Shown piece by piece: positions 47,074-58,124 of a stretch of 64,000 nt of DNA. The notes below the pieces were generated by a model. That model did no database searches, was not told where the DNA came from, and worked only from the letters and a program-made list of their open reading frames with translations. The translations under genes were made by a program, and so were the position numbers. The stretch's first letter is position 1. Every line of letters begins with the position of its first letter. The stretch lies in NCBI GenBank assembly GCA_029379385.1, contig CM055611.1, positions 15,384,062 through 15,448,061 on the forward strand. The letters run 5' to 3'. The DNA is from Quillaja saponaria (taxonomy: Eukaryota > Streptophyta > Magnoliopsida > Fabales > Quillajaceae).

Positions 47074-48318
47074 AGATCACGGTTAAGTCTATGAAGGCTG
47101 AGGCTGAGATTGTAAAGGTGGAGGTTGGTGTTTGTGGTGGCTAGGGTTAAGAAATAGGGTTATTGAGCCAAAAATATGGTGAAGCCAATGTGGGGAGGTC
47201 TATAACCACGAGAATTTTGAATTTAGGGTCTTTGTGCCTTGGGAATGGTGAAACTAAGGTTAAAGCTCAGAATTGCTAGGTTGGGGTCGACATGACCTTG
47301 AGTTGTTAAAACGGCGAGGCTTTGAACCTTTGTGCCATGAGAACTGCCAGATTAAGGTTTGGACCATTGAATCATGAGAACGATGAGGTTAAGGTCGAGT
47401 TTATCAAGGCCAATGTTGATAGTACAAGACCGAGGTTAGGGCTTTAAAGATCGATGTCACGATGCTCTGACCATGGAAAAGACAATGTCAAATTGATTGG
47501 GTCATCCAGCCGTGAAGACGACAAGTTTGAACTCAAAGAATAAAGGATGAGGTCAAGATTTTCGAAGTAATGAGGCCAATGTTAGGAAGTTCGACCTTTA
47601 AAGTTAGGAAGGAACCACGCGTTAGCGTATTGTATTCTAGCAGACTAACTCTGGGGATTTTCCGGGTCACGAGATTCTTACTTGCTAATCTTGTGGACTC
47701 TCTCCGAGCTTTTGCTCGGTTGGGGGTGGGGGATATGCCTCTCCCTATCCTCTCGGACAATAAGATAACCTTGTAACTATGACCAAGTGGTTGTCTCAAC
47801 AGAAAATTCATTAGACAAGCGTTAGGATAAGCATGTAATATTATTTTAGGCAAAGAGTAACCATCTGATAATCCTTGAAAAATAACATGTGACTATCTGC
47901 TTAGCTGGACAATTTAATGGCTTGACCTGAAATGGGCGAGGTAAGTTTATAATATATTGTTTCTCAAATCATTAATTGTTTTATTAAAGTGATTTTTGGA
48001 CTCATCTCTTTGATGGCCCTAGGGATTTTTGAGGTATCCTCTGGTTGATGACCCTAGGGTTTTTTCTCTTATTTAAGATAAAATTTCACGTTTAAACTAT
48101 TTAGACTTGGCTCTTAGACAAAACCTGATGAGTGCCAATTGTGGTGTGTAATGAAGATCGGGGTATTCATATTCAATACCACTATACTATGGCTCACCAG
48201 CGTAGCCTGTAGACCGAGCATGCAACCCATAATAACAAGTTAAATATTTATACAAATCATGTATATCATCAAGAGCTATAAATTATGGGTTATCAAGCAA
48301 ACAACTTAAACCCACCAG
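47074..48318. other. Unassigned, less A+T-rich segment
   Basis: 47090-47570 is filled with loosely repeated 'gaggttaaggt', 'ccatgagaac' and 'gatgaggttaag' words at irregular spacing, without a stable frame. 47580-47780 is G+C-richer and open on both strands (plus 'ARLGVGDMPLPILSDNKITL'). I do not recognise it. It may be internal CACTA or other transposon sequence. Confidence 0.4.
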
Positions 48319-48439
48319 ATCATCTAAATATACATTTTTCTTATATTCAACATGGTATCAGAGTTTAGGAAGAAAAAACCCTAATTTTTATTTTTTTCCC
48401 TGAAAAAAAAACCCTAATTTTTTATTTTTCGTTGAGTTT

Positions 48440-48574
48440 CATTCCAGCGTGTCTCTCTATTGCTGCATGTCATTCCGACGTGTCTCTCTATTGCTGTGTT
48501 TCATTCCAGCGTGTCTCTCTACTGCTGCGTTTCATTCTAGCGTGTCTCTCTATTGCTGTGTTTCATTCCAGCAG
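48440..48574 (+). repeat. 31-bp minisatellite, 4.3 copies, in the copia leader
   Basis: Units start at 48440, 48471, 48502 and 48533, with a partial at 48564. The consensus core is cattccagcgtgtctctcta then ttgctg and a five-base spacer. Units differ at a few sites only. Confidence 0.95.
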
Positions 48575-48599
48575 TATGATTATTGTTCATCGGGGGTAC

Positions 48600-51500
48600 T
48601 GTTAATCGGTATGTCTACCTCTGAAAAATTTGAAATCGCCAAATCACTTGAAGTTTCATCATCTAAAGAAAAACCTATTAATGTCTCATTATCAGCTACT
48701 GACTATGATAAGTTCCTATAGTATCAAGCTACCCAGCAATCTTTTCATGGTAATTCTGTCGCTTGCCTCTCTCAGACCCCTTCTGACACTTGGATTCTTG
48801 ATTCTGGTGCCTCTGATCACATATCTGGTAATACAAAACTTTTTTCTAATATTAGTAATCCATCATCACTTTCCAATATCACTATAGCTAATGGCTCCAC
48901 AGCCATTGCTAAAGGTATAGATCAAGCTACACCATTATCTTCTTTGCCTTTAGAATCTGTGCTTTATGTCCCTGAATGTTCATTCAGTCTGATTTTTATT
49001 AGTCCATTGACTCGTTCTCTCAATTGTTCTATCACTTTCATTAATGATTCTTTTATTATACAGGACCAACGTACGGGACGAACGATTGGCATAGAACGTG
49101 AGTCACAGGGCCTTTACCATCTTACCACACTACCTACATCTTCAGTGGCTTGCTCTACAGATGTATCACCTATTCTCATTCACAGTCAATTGGGTTATCC
49201 TAGTCTATCTAAGCTTCAGAAGATGGTTCCTCGTTTGTCATCTCTATCATTTTTAAATTGTGAATCATGTCAGCTTGGCAAGCACACACGTGCTTCGTTT
49301 TCAAAGCATAGTCGTTTTAGAGCAGAGTCTCCCTTTCATCTTGTTCATACTGATGTTTGGGGTCCTAGTCGTGTTAGTTCATCTTTGGGATTTCAGTATT
49401 TCGTAACCTTTATTGATGACTATTCTCGTTGCACGTGGTTATTTTTAATGAAAAATCGTTCCGAGTTATTTTCCATATTCCAATAGTTTTGTGCTGAAAT
49501 TTAAACACAATTTCGTGTTTCTATTCGTATTTTGCGTAGTGATAATGCACATGAATATTTTTCTATATCATTTCAACACTTTATGACATCTTAAGGTATG
49601 CTGCATCAATCATCTTGTTCTCACACCCCTCAACAAATGAAGTTGCTGAGCGTAAAAATAGACATTTAATTGAAACAGCTCGCACTCTATTACTTCATGG
49701 TCATGTTCCACTTTGGTTTTGGGGTGATGCTGTACTTACTGTATGCTACCTTATTAATCGCATGTCATCTTCTACATTGCATAATAAAATTTCATATTCT
49801 ATCATCTTTCCTAATCATCCCTTATATTCACTTCCGCTTCGTATCTTTGGTTGCATTTGTTTTGTTCATGATCTAACACCTGGACAGGATAAACTCTCTT
49901 CCAAATCATTTAAGTGCATCTTCTTGGGTTATTCTCGCCTTCAAAAAGGGTATAAATGTTACTGTCCAGATAAGAATCGTTACTTTATCTCTGCTGATGT
50001 TACATTTTTTGAGGAATCTTCATTCTTTCCCTTGACTATTCCTGAGTCACCTTTTATCTTTGAGGCTCTTCCGGTTCCTTATCTTGGACCACATGACTAT
50101 ATATCATCTGCACCACTAATTGATCTTCCAGCAGACACTGTTGATGTACCTGATGACTCACCTTCTGTCCCAACACCTTTCCGTGCCTCAGATCATGCTT
50201 CACCACCTGTTTTACGAAGAGGTACTTGTTCAACTCGTAATCCTTATCCTATTTATACTTTTTTGAGTTATCATCGTTTATCTTCACCCTATTATGCATT
50301 TGTCTCCTCTTTATCTTCTATTTCTGTTATAAAGTCCACCAGCAATGCTCTTGCTCATCCCGCGTGGCGGCAGGCCATGATTAATGAAATGAACGCCTTA
50401 CATACTAATGGTACTTGAGAACTAGTCTCTTTACCTTCTGGAAAATCCACTATTGGCTGTAAATGGGTATACACTGTAAAAGTTCATCCTGATGGTTCTG
50501 TTGATCGCTTAAAGGCTAGATTGGTAGCAAAAGGCTACACTCAAGTCTATGATGTGGATTATTCAGAAACTTTCTCTCTTGTAGCTAAAATTACATATGT
50601 CAGTGTATTTATATCTCTAGCTGCTATTTTTGATTGGCCACTCTATCAATTGGACATCAAAAATGCTTTCTTATATGGTGACCTTGATGAAGAAGTCTTT
50701 ATAGAGTAACCACCTGGTTTTGTTGCTCAGGGGGAGTCCGGTATGGTGTGTCGATTGAAAAAGTCTCTATATGGCTTAAAGAAATCTCCTAGAGCTTGGT
50801 TTGGTAGATTCAGTGAAGTTGTTCTTAGTTTTGGCTTTCAGAGGTGTATTGTTGATCACTCAGTTTTCTGTAAACATACACCTAATGGTAGAATTCTTTT
50901 AATTGTATATATGGAGGATATTGTGATTACAGGTAATGATAATCATAGGATTCAGCAATTGAAATCATTCATACAGTCTAAGTTTCAAACTAAAGACTTA
51001 GGACAGCTAAAATATTTCTTGGGCATTAAGGTTGCAAGATCACAATTGGGTATTTGCCTTTCTCAAAGAAAGTATTGTCTGGATGTCTTGAGTGATATAG
51101 GTATGTTGGATTCCAAACCTGCAGATACTCCTATAGATCCCAACACTAAACTTATACCAGATGAGGGGGAGCTACTAACTAATCCTGAGCAATATAGACG
51201 TCTTGTTGGTAAGTTGAATTATCTCATAGTCACTAGACCAGATATTGCTTTTGCAACTGGTATGGTTAGTCAATTTCTTTCTCAGCCTCGAACATATCAT
51301 TGGAATGTTGTTATTCGTATCCTAAGATACCTTAAAACTACACCCGGAAAAGGATTATTATATAAGAATCATGGGCACACTTTAGTTCGAGGACATGGTC
51401 GTGGTCATACATTAGTTCATAAACATAATTCTACTCCAGTTCAAGGTTATAGCGATGCTGATTTGGCAGACTCTCAATTTAACAGAAGATCTACTATAGG

Positions 51501-51918
51501 ATACTGTAGATTTCTTGGTGGAAATCTTGTTTCATGGAAAAGTAAAAAGCAGACTGTTGTTACAAGATCCAGTGTTGAATCTGAATATAGGGTCATGACT
51601 CATACCACTGTTGAGTTAGTTTGGCTGAAAAATCTATTAGACGAACTTGGATTTCAACACTCACAACCTATGGAGTTAGTATGTGATAATCAAGCTGCAT
51701 TACATATTGTATCAAATCCAGTCTTTCATGAACGAACAAAACATATAGAAGTTGACTGTCATTTCGTTCGTGAAAAACTTATGGATAATACAATCAAGAC
51801 TACATATGCAAAATCAGAAGATCAGTTAGCAGATTTATTCACAAAATCTTTGACAGGAAACCGATTGCAATATCTATGCAACAAGCTTGGAACATATAAT
51901 CTTTATGCTCCAGCTTGA
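48600..51918 (+). pseudogene. Copia Pol (protease, integrase, RT, RNase H), interrupted
   Basis: Protease 'WILDSGASDHISGN' (about 48790-48831). Integrase zinc site 'HSQLGYPSL...CESCQLGKH' (about 49183-49281) and core 'HTDVWGPS', 'FVTFIDDYSR', 'NEVAERKNRHL'. RT from 'KWVYTVKVHPDGSVDRLKAR' (about 50461), 'DIKNAFLYGDLDEEVF', 'KSLYGLKKSPRAWF'. The catalytic YVDD reads Y-M-E-D at 50908-50919, so the first Asp is Glu. RNase H 'YSDADLADSQFNRRSTIGYC' (about 51450) to 'HFVREKLMDN'. Breaks: stops at 48719, 49484, about 49501, about 49594, 50416 and 50707, and a one-base loss near 49630. After 50743 the frame is open for 391 residues to the end at 51918. Confidence 0.9.
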
Positions 51919-51925
51919 GGGGGAG

Positions 51926-52139
51926 TGTTAGAGTGTAAATATAGGCAGCTGGTCAAATTTCCTTATTTATAGTTTCCTTCCTTATTTATAGTTTCCTTAT
52001 TTCTATGTAATTTCTATTACGTATTTGGTTGATATTTAGTCTAGGTTCACTATGTTAGGTTAAATATTTTAGTCTATAAATAGAGGCTCCCTCTTGTTAT
52101 TGAAAATCATCTGAATATACATTCTTCTTATATTCAACA
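51926..52139 (+). repeat. 3' LTR of the copia element
   Basis: TGTTAGAGTG...TTCAACA, 214 bp. 'ttccttatttatagtttcctt' is internally repeated, and 'ctataaatag' (52074-52083) is a TATA-like promoter word. Its last 34 bases match 48319-48352 with two differences. Confidence 0.9.
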
Positions 52140-52144
52140 TGAGA

Positions 52145-52735
52145 TATATATAGAAAACGGGAAAAATTGATCAGACATGAGAACAAGATATCAGGCTTGT
52201 GATTTTATTCAATAACTTTTGTATGTACATGTGATGTGATTAGTGTGAAATATGGTGGCTCTATACCTTTACAGCAATAAAACAACACATTCAATCTAAT
52301 GTAGTGAATGCACGAATCAATTTGTGTAGTTCGACCATTAGGTGACTTAAACTCGAACAAGCTCGGACCAAATATAAATATATATAACGATGTTTAACCG
52401 TGTCAAGATGCGCAATACTCCGAGCTTGGGAACAGGGATTTATATTTGGCCATGTCATAGGAGTTTTATCAACTATAAACTTATAAAGAAAAAAAAAAAT
52501 TACTTAGTTCAGTAATTAATTTATTGGAGCTTGACCACAATCAATGAATACTCTAAACTTATTTCAACGGGGTTGAATGCAAAGTCACAAATTAATTTTT
52601 GTAAATGAAAGTTTGAGCATGTCATAAGGCCATAAATTAGCCTGGCAATCCGAGCAAGCCATAGCTAAAGCGCATACATAGTGCTGCCTAGCTAAATTAT
52701 ATGTATAAGTAGATTTATTTAGCCTTCGTGTGATA
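52145..52735. other. Non-coding DNA right of the copia element
   Basis: Nothing recognisable; moderately A+T-rich, no long frame. Confidence 0.6.
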
Positions 52736-52739
52736 CATG

Positions 52740-53400
52740 AATTATTTTATTTTATGATATTTATTATTAGGAATATTATAAACTTATATTTGTTGTCTTA
52801 TTTGAGAAGTATAAGTTTGGAAAAGAAAATTAAGATGATGTGACATTAAAATATTAATTGATGCACTAGCTTATCTTGCTATGCGTCATTGTGTCATATT
52901 ATAATTCTCTTAACAATAATACTATAAAATGAGAATTTTTAACCTTTAAAAACATAATTTGTTACATAGATTTTAATTGTTAGTTTTGAATATGCAGATA
53001 TATTTTCTATTTAAGCCAAAATAAAAATAAAAATTGTGGCATCAATACTAAGTGTTGTCTTGATTTAAATATAGATTTATTCTATTTTTTTCATAACTGA
53101 TCAGCTCTAAAAAGTAATAAAAAAAATTCAAAAACTTAATTAATTTTGTTCATGTACGTGCAAGATATATTATTGCTTGTAAATTATAGAGTGTGAGTAA
53201 ATTAAGAATTTTTTGTTTAGAAAAAAAAAAATTTAAATATCAAACAAAACTGCAAAAATGAGAATAATTACATAGAAACATAAAAAACAAAATGGTAGAG
53301 AAAAAAAAAAAGAAAAAAGAAGGAATTAGATTGAAAAATTAGAAATTTATATTTTACATAATTAAATTAGGAGACAAGAGAGAATTAATGGAAGATGTGA
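52740..53400. repeat. Low-copy duplicated segment, copy 2 (partner 26.64-27.36 kb)
   Basis: Direct-orientation partner of the DUF247 upstream segment: 'gcttatcttgctatgcgtca', 'ttgttacatagatttt', 'tatttaagccaaaa', 'gatttaaatatagattta', 'atcaaacaaaactgc'. The homology ends before any DUF247 coding sequence. Non-coding from here to 53940. Confidence 0.75.
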
Positions 53401-53942
53401 CAAAATTATATGGCAATATATTAGATAGATATATTGCTGATGTCTCAACATCATATTCTCCTAAACATCAAGTATCAATTATATTTATTACCAAAAATAA
53501 TACCATTATATTACATCTTATAGATGAATATTGATATTAAATTACTTTGAGAGTATCATGCATGTAATTATACTCTAGGTGATCACGTCGCTTTGCTAAT
53601 GTGTGCATGAGTCAAGTCATGATCATCACTTAATTTTTTGATAAAGAGCATATAATTGAGTCATCCACATCATTTAGATAAGCATGAGAAATCAAACCAA
53701 ATCAATCTAGCATCTTGGCGAGCAAATCATAGGTAGATATCATAATTATGAGTATTATATTTTTTTAAACAAAAAATTATTAAAATTCAGTTTATCTTGT
53801 TTTCTATTTTTAAAAAAAGACACACGAAATTGATGTATTAAGCCAACATTCATTACAACAATCCATTGAGTTCTACAAATATCATATTATTATGCAAACT
53901 TTCAACTCTCCATGCATAGAAACACAATATATATAAGTGTCT

Positions 53943-54007
53943 AACTTCTGCCATATTTTATTTTTCGGCTTTTCAATATTCACCAATTTGAGATCATAAG
54001 TCTTGTG
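53943..54007 (+). repeat. 65-bp direct repeat, left copy, flanking the PLD inverted repeat
   Basis: 'aacttctgccatattttatt...gagatcataagtcttgtg' recurs at 54547-54611 in the same orientation with about eight differences. The two copies bracket the PLD inverted pair. Confidence 0.9.
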
Positions 54008-54036
54008 ACATATACACTCGCACACTATAAATTTAC

Positions 54037-54298
54037 ATCATGAAGCGACGTCAGGCTTCTTGGGTTCTGATATAATAATCTGAATCAGCATCTGGTTTTT
54101 CTGAAGGTTCATATTTTCCATGTTTTTTCATCTCCTTTGGCCTCTTCTGCCAATCTATAACTATTGCCTGGACTGATGCACTTTCTGGGGTTCACTCAGA
54201 CCACATTGGGACCACAACATACACATTGAAACTTTCCCCTGCTTCAATTTGACTAACCATTTGAAGTGAGAGTTCTTTTGGAATTAGGTGCAATGCAC
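54037..54298 (-). pseudogene. Phospholipase D alpha fragment (minus-strand arm)
   Basis: Read on the minus strand from 54298: '[20 protein letters not shown]', '[14 protein letters not shown]', 'PESASVQAIVIDWQ'. This is the stretch of plant PLD alpha between the two HKD catalytic motifs, where intact proteins read LIPKELSLK...VVVPMWPEG...ILDWQ..TMEMM. One stop interrupts it after MWSE. A further 25 residues (to 'EPSEKPDADSDYY') are shared with the right arm but I cannot place them in PLD. Only about 85 of about 800 residues remain and no catalytic motif is present. It pairs as an inverted repeat with 54305-54530. Confidence 0.7.
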
Positions 54299-54530
54299 CG
54301 ATGTCCTCACTTCAATTAAAATTGGTAGTCAAATTTGGGGAAAGGTTCACTCTGTAAGTTGTGGTCCCAATGTGGCCTGAAGGAATCCCGAAAAATTCAT
54401 CATTTCAGGAAATATTGGATTGGCAGAATAGAACAATGGAGATGTAGAAACATGAAGAATAGGAACCTTCAGAAAAATCAGATGGTAATTCAGATTATAG
54501 CAGAGTCCAAAAAGTCCTACGCTTCATGAT
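54299..54530 (+). pseudogene. Phospholipase D alpha fragment (plus-strand arm)
   Basis: Plus-strand counterpart: 'LSLQLKLVV'-like start, 'GERFTL', a stop, then 'VVVPMWPEGIPKNSSFQEIL' and 'DWQNRTMEM', ending 'EPSEKSDGNSDY' after further stops. It keeps some PLD residues better than the left arm (MWPEGIP, TMEM) and others worse. The two arms are head to head with a loop of about 30 bp (about 54271-54304). Confidence 0.7.
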
Positions 54531-54546
54531 ATATGTTCATACCAAG

Positions 54547-54611
54547 AACTTCCGCCATGTTTTATTTTCCGGCTTTACAATATTCAACGATGTGAGATCA
54601 TAAATCTTGTG
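54547..54611 (+). repeat. 65-bp direct repeat, right copy
   Basis: Partner of 53943-54007. The spacing between copies is 604 bp. Followed by unremarkable A+T-rich DNA to about 55140. Confidence 0.9.
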
Positions 54612-55367
54612 CTCTACCTCGTGCCTATCAATTCAAATAAAAATATAATGTCAAATTATAAATTGAACTTTACAAGTAAAATCAGAATAAGCAGCTTTTC
54701 CAGAAAAAAAAAAATAATAATAATAACAATAAAAATTATAATTGATCCCCTCAAAGTTAAATGTTATAATTGGCCAAGTATAATGTTGTCCAAAAAAATT
54801 ATAAGTGGCTTCTCCAAACTGGAGAGATAAATTAGTTTATGTGCACATAAGCTAACCTAGTCATTATCTAATCATAACAAAAAATTGTTGGCATGCAATT
54901 TAATGTTGTTAATGTTTTATTTTTATTTAAATCCTACATCCCTTTGAAAACATATTGAATTCTTTTTAAGTTAGATCTAATTTGAATTTATATTTTTTGT
55001 TCTCTTTTTATGTTTCAATAGTTTCTTCCACAATTATTGAAAACAAAAAAAAAAATTCTTCATGTCATAGTTTAAACAAAGAATAATTTAGTTACAACTT
55101 GATAGGAAATTCGCAAGAATTTAATTTAGTCAACCAAAGTTAATATATATATATTGTCACCTAGACTTATCTTAGGTAGAAATTATAGATGTATAGAATT
55201 TGAGTAGATAGTCGTATATAAATTTGATGCTTAACTATTATTTCCAAATTCATTTACATATTTTGACCGATCGCCTTTTCAATTAGGTCAATACTTAAGT
55301 ATATTTATATTTTATACTTAATACGTAATATCACTTACCAATTTTAGAGAGAACCAAAGATACCCAC

Positions 55368-55422
55368 CTCATCTCGTTTTTCTGCACATTTATCACCCAT
55401 TCCATCTATAATGTCCAGGTAC
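55368..55422 (-). pseudogene. Decayed duplicate of the FKBP-like exon
   Basis: Minus-strand 'YLDIIDGMGDKCAEKRDE' parallels 'IYQDIEEGYDGQYAEKGDK' of the exon at 4233-4291. The GTGGGT donor is kept but the upstream AG acceptor is lost and four bases are missing, so it cannot be spliced as in copy 1. Confidence 0.6.
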
Positions 55423-55944
55423 ATAATATTACCCGTTTCTGTCCCTTCCTTCCACATTATTTTATTTCCCGCTAAAAACTGTTAATTATATAAATGTACA
55501 CCCACAAAAAACAACAAATGTTGCAAACACATTTGTAGCACTAGAGGTAATTAATATCTCTTTTTTATTTAGGATCGTATTTGTTTTATAATTTCATATT
55601 GAAATTATGTTAGTCAGTATGGGTCGAGTTCATAATTCAGATCGGGTCTTATCTTAACTTAATACTGACTCAATTTATTACTAGTTTGATGGGTGTATCC
55701 TAGTTAAAGTAATATGTGTCTCTACTCTGTATGTAATACATAGCTTAAAAAAAACATCTGATAAAACATATAGAAAACATAAATAATACAAATACAAAAT
55801 ATATACTTTATTAATTTAATCAAAATCATTCAAAACTTGTTGAGTCACGATGACATGTACCAAGAATGGGACTTGCAACATAGTGCCGTTGATGCGATTT
55901 ATTTGCTCTGGCCATAAAAATAAATGTCTTCATTGTCATATAGG

Positions 55945-55947
<3 letters not shown>

Positions 55948-55978
<31 letters not shown>
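55948..55978. repeat. GA microsatellite
   Basis: Uninterrupted (GA)n of about 15 units, homologous to the shorter tract at 4803-4828. Confidence 0.9.
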
Positions 55979-56379
55979 CACTTACAAGCTGGTCTCATTA
56001 AAAGAGACGAAGAGTACTATTGAATCATTGCCATGGATTTTGAATTTCTGAATGGGGTTTACGCTTTAGTGATGAAGGAGAGATCACTTAAATAAAGTAG
56101 ACTAGTCTGGTTGGATTTGGTAGTCTGGGAGTCGAGTCATCCCTTCATATTCGTAAGTCCACTTATATCTAGCGAAGACATACCACATGGGATAAAATGT
56201 ACTTTATCCTTATCTAAATTACCAACCTATCAAGAAAAAAATTGTTGTCATTGGCCCCGCGCCTCCTAATGTAAACTCATTGACTAGGACGGGTTGTAAT
56301 TTATATGACCCAAAAGTAATTTGGAAAAGTCAAATTTTCTTTTGGTAGAAAGACTCTTTTGAGTAATACATCTCTAGTG

Positions 56380-56700
56380 GGTGTCCTTGCAGATTATTAG
56401 TTGCAGAAGAAAAAAATTTGACTATCAAAGACTTGGAGAGTTTGAACTCAAAGAAATACTTCAAGAAACAATTGTTATGACTTATGAGCATATCCATGTT
56501 TTTATTGGATGTTACAGCTACTAGTAAAGTTAGTTAGTATGAATAAATTCGTTGTCAAATTATTAATATAGTCACTTGCTACTAGTAAAGTTATGTTTGG
56601 GTGCACAAAACATTTTTCTCACGTGCAATCACTTTGGACCTACAATTATTTGTTTGTAAATTATAGGAGTCGTATTGAGCATTTATCTTTTTATGTATTA
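56380..56700. repeat. Low-copy duplicated segment (partner 62.72-63.08 kb)
   Basis: 'gagtttgaactcaaagaa' against 'gggtttgagctcgaagag', and 'gtgcaatcactttggacctacaattatttgtttgt' against 'gtgcaactactttggatccacaattgttttttg', both followed by 'gagcattta'. Same orientation. No gene from here to about 57460. Confidence 0.6.
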
Positions 56701-57469
56701 TATATTCTTAATTTTATTAGAATGGCTAAGGTAAAAGCAATAAGGTATAATTATTGTTTTGGTCCTTTAAAATGATCTTATTTTCAATTCAATAGTTTAT
56801 AGTTTTTTCTAATTAGTTGTATCATTTAGGTTTAAGAATTTCTAAATAATTTTCAATTTCCTATGCACATGTTATGTATAAATGTAATAATCTTACTTGA
56901 TGTAAAAATAATGATGTTTTGAATTTCATTCAGGACTTGAAAAATATTTTCAGTGATATAACATTAAAATATGTAGAATTATTTTATTTTTACATGAAAT
57001 GCTACTTCATTCAAAATTTTTGAATCCTAAAACAAAGTTGACCGGAAAAATTATTAGATGACCGAAATAAAACGAAAATAATCTTGAGTAAGGCTGGAAT
57101 TCAGAGTGAATAGTATACTGTTTGAATTCAAATGCATTTTGAATATTCGATTCCAAATAAAATTCTGAATTCGAATTTGAATTTGAATAAATTTTTAAAT
57201 ATTCAAACTTTTTAGTGTAGTTTAGTAATAAAAATTTTAGATTTTTAATTAAAAATATATTATTTTGAATATTAATTCAAATTTAAATACTATATAAAAT
57301 TATTTGTCGAATATCAAATCAAATAATACATTATCTAAAATTCAAATTTTAAATAGAATTGATAATTTTAGAATCTTATAGGAATTTAATTGATAAAATT
57401 AAAAATTAAGGAACAAAAGTGATAATTTAGACATATTTAAGGGATTAAAAATTGAAAATCTTTTTGGAA

Positions 57470-57650
57470 ATTCATTTCTATCCTTTATCCTATACCACAT
57501 CTTGAACCTAGTTTTCTATATCTCTAACATTTTCTCCTACCCTTTCCAGCAAACAAGCTACATTGACCATTTTTCTGATCATTGTATCTACTAACTCTCT
57601 GAGTTTACCCGTTAGGGTACCTATGTTTCAAGTAGCTAAGCAAATCATCC
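57470..57650 (-). pseudogene. RTE-type LINE endonuclease fragment
   Basis: Minus strand, from about 57640: 'GTLTGKLRELVDTMIRK' then 'MVNVACLLERVGENVRDIEN'. It matches the start of the apurinic-like endonuclease of plant RTE LINEs (W-N-GTLTGK--ELV-T---R-V-I-C-QETKW-G). The catalytic ET is replaced in 'CLLERVGE'. Only about 60 residues remain. The neighbouring 57650-57735 may belong to the same copy. Confidence 0.6.
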
Positions 57651-57745
57651 CTTGGACTAACTTATTTACTCGTACTCATCAAAATTACGAGAACCTGTCT
57701 ATTTTACACCACACCAAGGTGTCGATGTGGTGCACCACTAAGACT

Positions 57746-58124
57746 CACTACTAGGAAAAACCAATTGTGTGACAGAGTGAATCTATCATTAAATCAATTT
57801 GTGGTGAATTTATGATGAATTTTGTGATTCGACAAAACATATATGTCATTAATCCACTTGCTATTTATTCAGTGATGGTCGATATTCCATTGCAATTCTT
57901 TTGTAAACAAATTCAAAATTTATTATCATTAATTTGCAATAACATATTCTGTCACAAAAACCCATCATAAATCTGTCGCAAATTACAATTGCAATCTTTG
58001 AATTTCTTTGCAAATTTAAATTTACAATCTTTGTGAGAAGTTTAGGTTCGGCTAAATACAAATGCAACTTATAACAAAATCATTAGTTATTTTAATAAAT
58101 AATAATTAAAAAAAGGTTAAGTAG
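57746..58124. mobile_element. Third CACTA-type terminus, possibly a short deleted element
   Basis: CACTACTAGGAAAAACC begins at 57746. Inside, 'tgtgacagag', 'ctgtcacaaa' and 'ctgtcgcaaatt' recur in both orientations up to about 57990, as subterminal repeats do. A degenerate candidate right tip (complement CACTACTTAACC) ends near 58122; only seven bases are certain and no 3-bp duplication fits. The element may instead be cut by the LTR at 58575. Confidence 0.5.

Larger units (their letters stand above)
48319..52139 (+). mobile_element. Ty1/copia element, gag deleted and 5' LTR truncated
   Basis: The last 34 bases of a 5' LTR (48319-48352, ending TTCAACA) are followed by the initiator-Met-tRNA primer site TGGTATCAGAG (48353-48363). 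Pol runs PR-INT-RT-RNaseH (copia order) and ends before a polypurine tract (gagggggag, 51917-51925) and a 214-bp 3' LTR. Only about 450 bp separate the primer site from protease, so gag is essentially gone and a 31-bp minisatellite occupies part of the space. The rest of the 5' LTR is missing, so no target duplication can be seen. Confidence 0.9.
55150..56190. repeat. Low-copy duplicated segment, copy 2 (partner 4.05-5.11 kb)
   Basis: Same block order as 4050-5110, from 'cacctagacttatcttag' to 'agtctgggagtcgagtcatc'. It includes the FKBP exon remnant and the longer GA tract. It lacks counterparts of the FKBP exons at 3871-3940 and 3696-3796. Confidence 0.75.

Noticed and set aside
47533..47853. 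106-residue minus-strand and 68-residue plus-strand frames
   Set aside because: Overlapping frames on both strands without a recognised domain; kept only as an unassigned segment.
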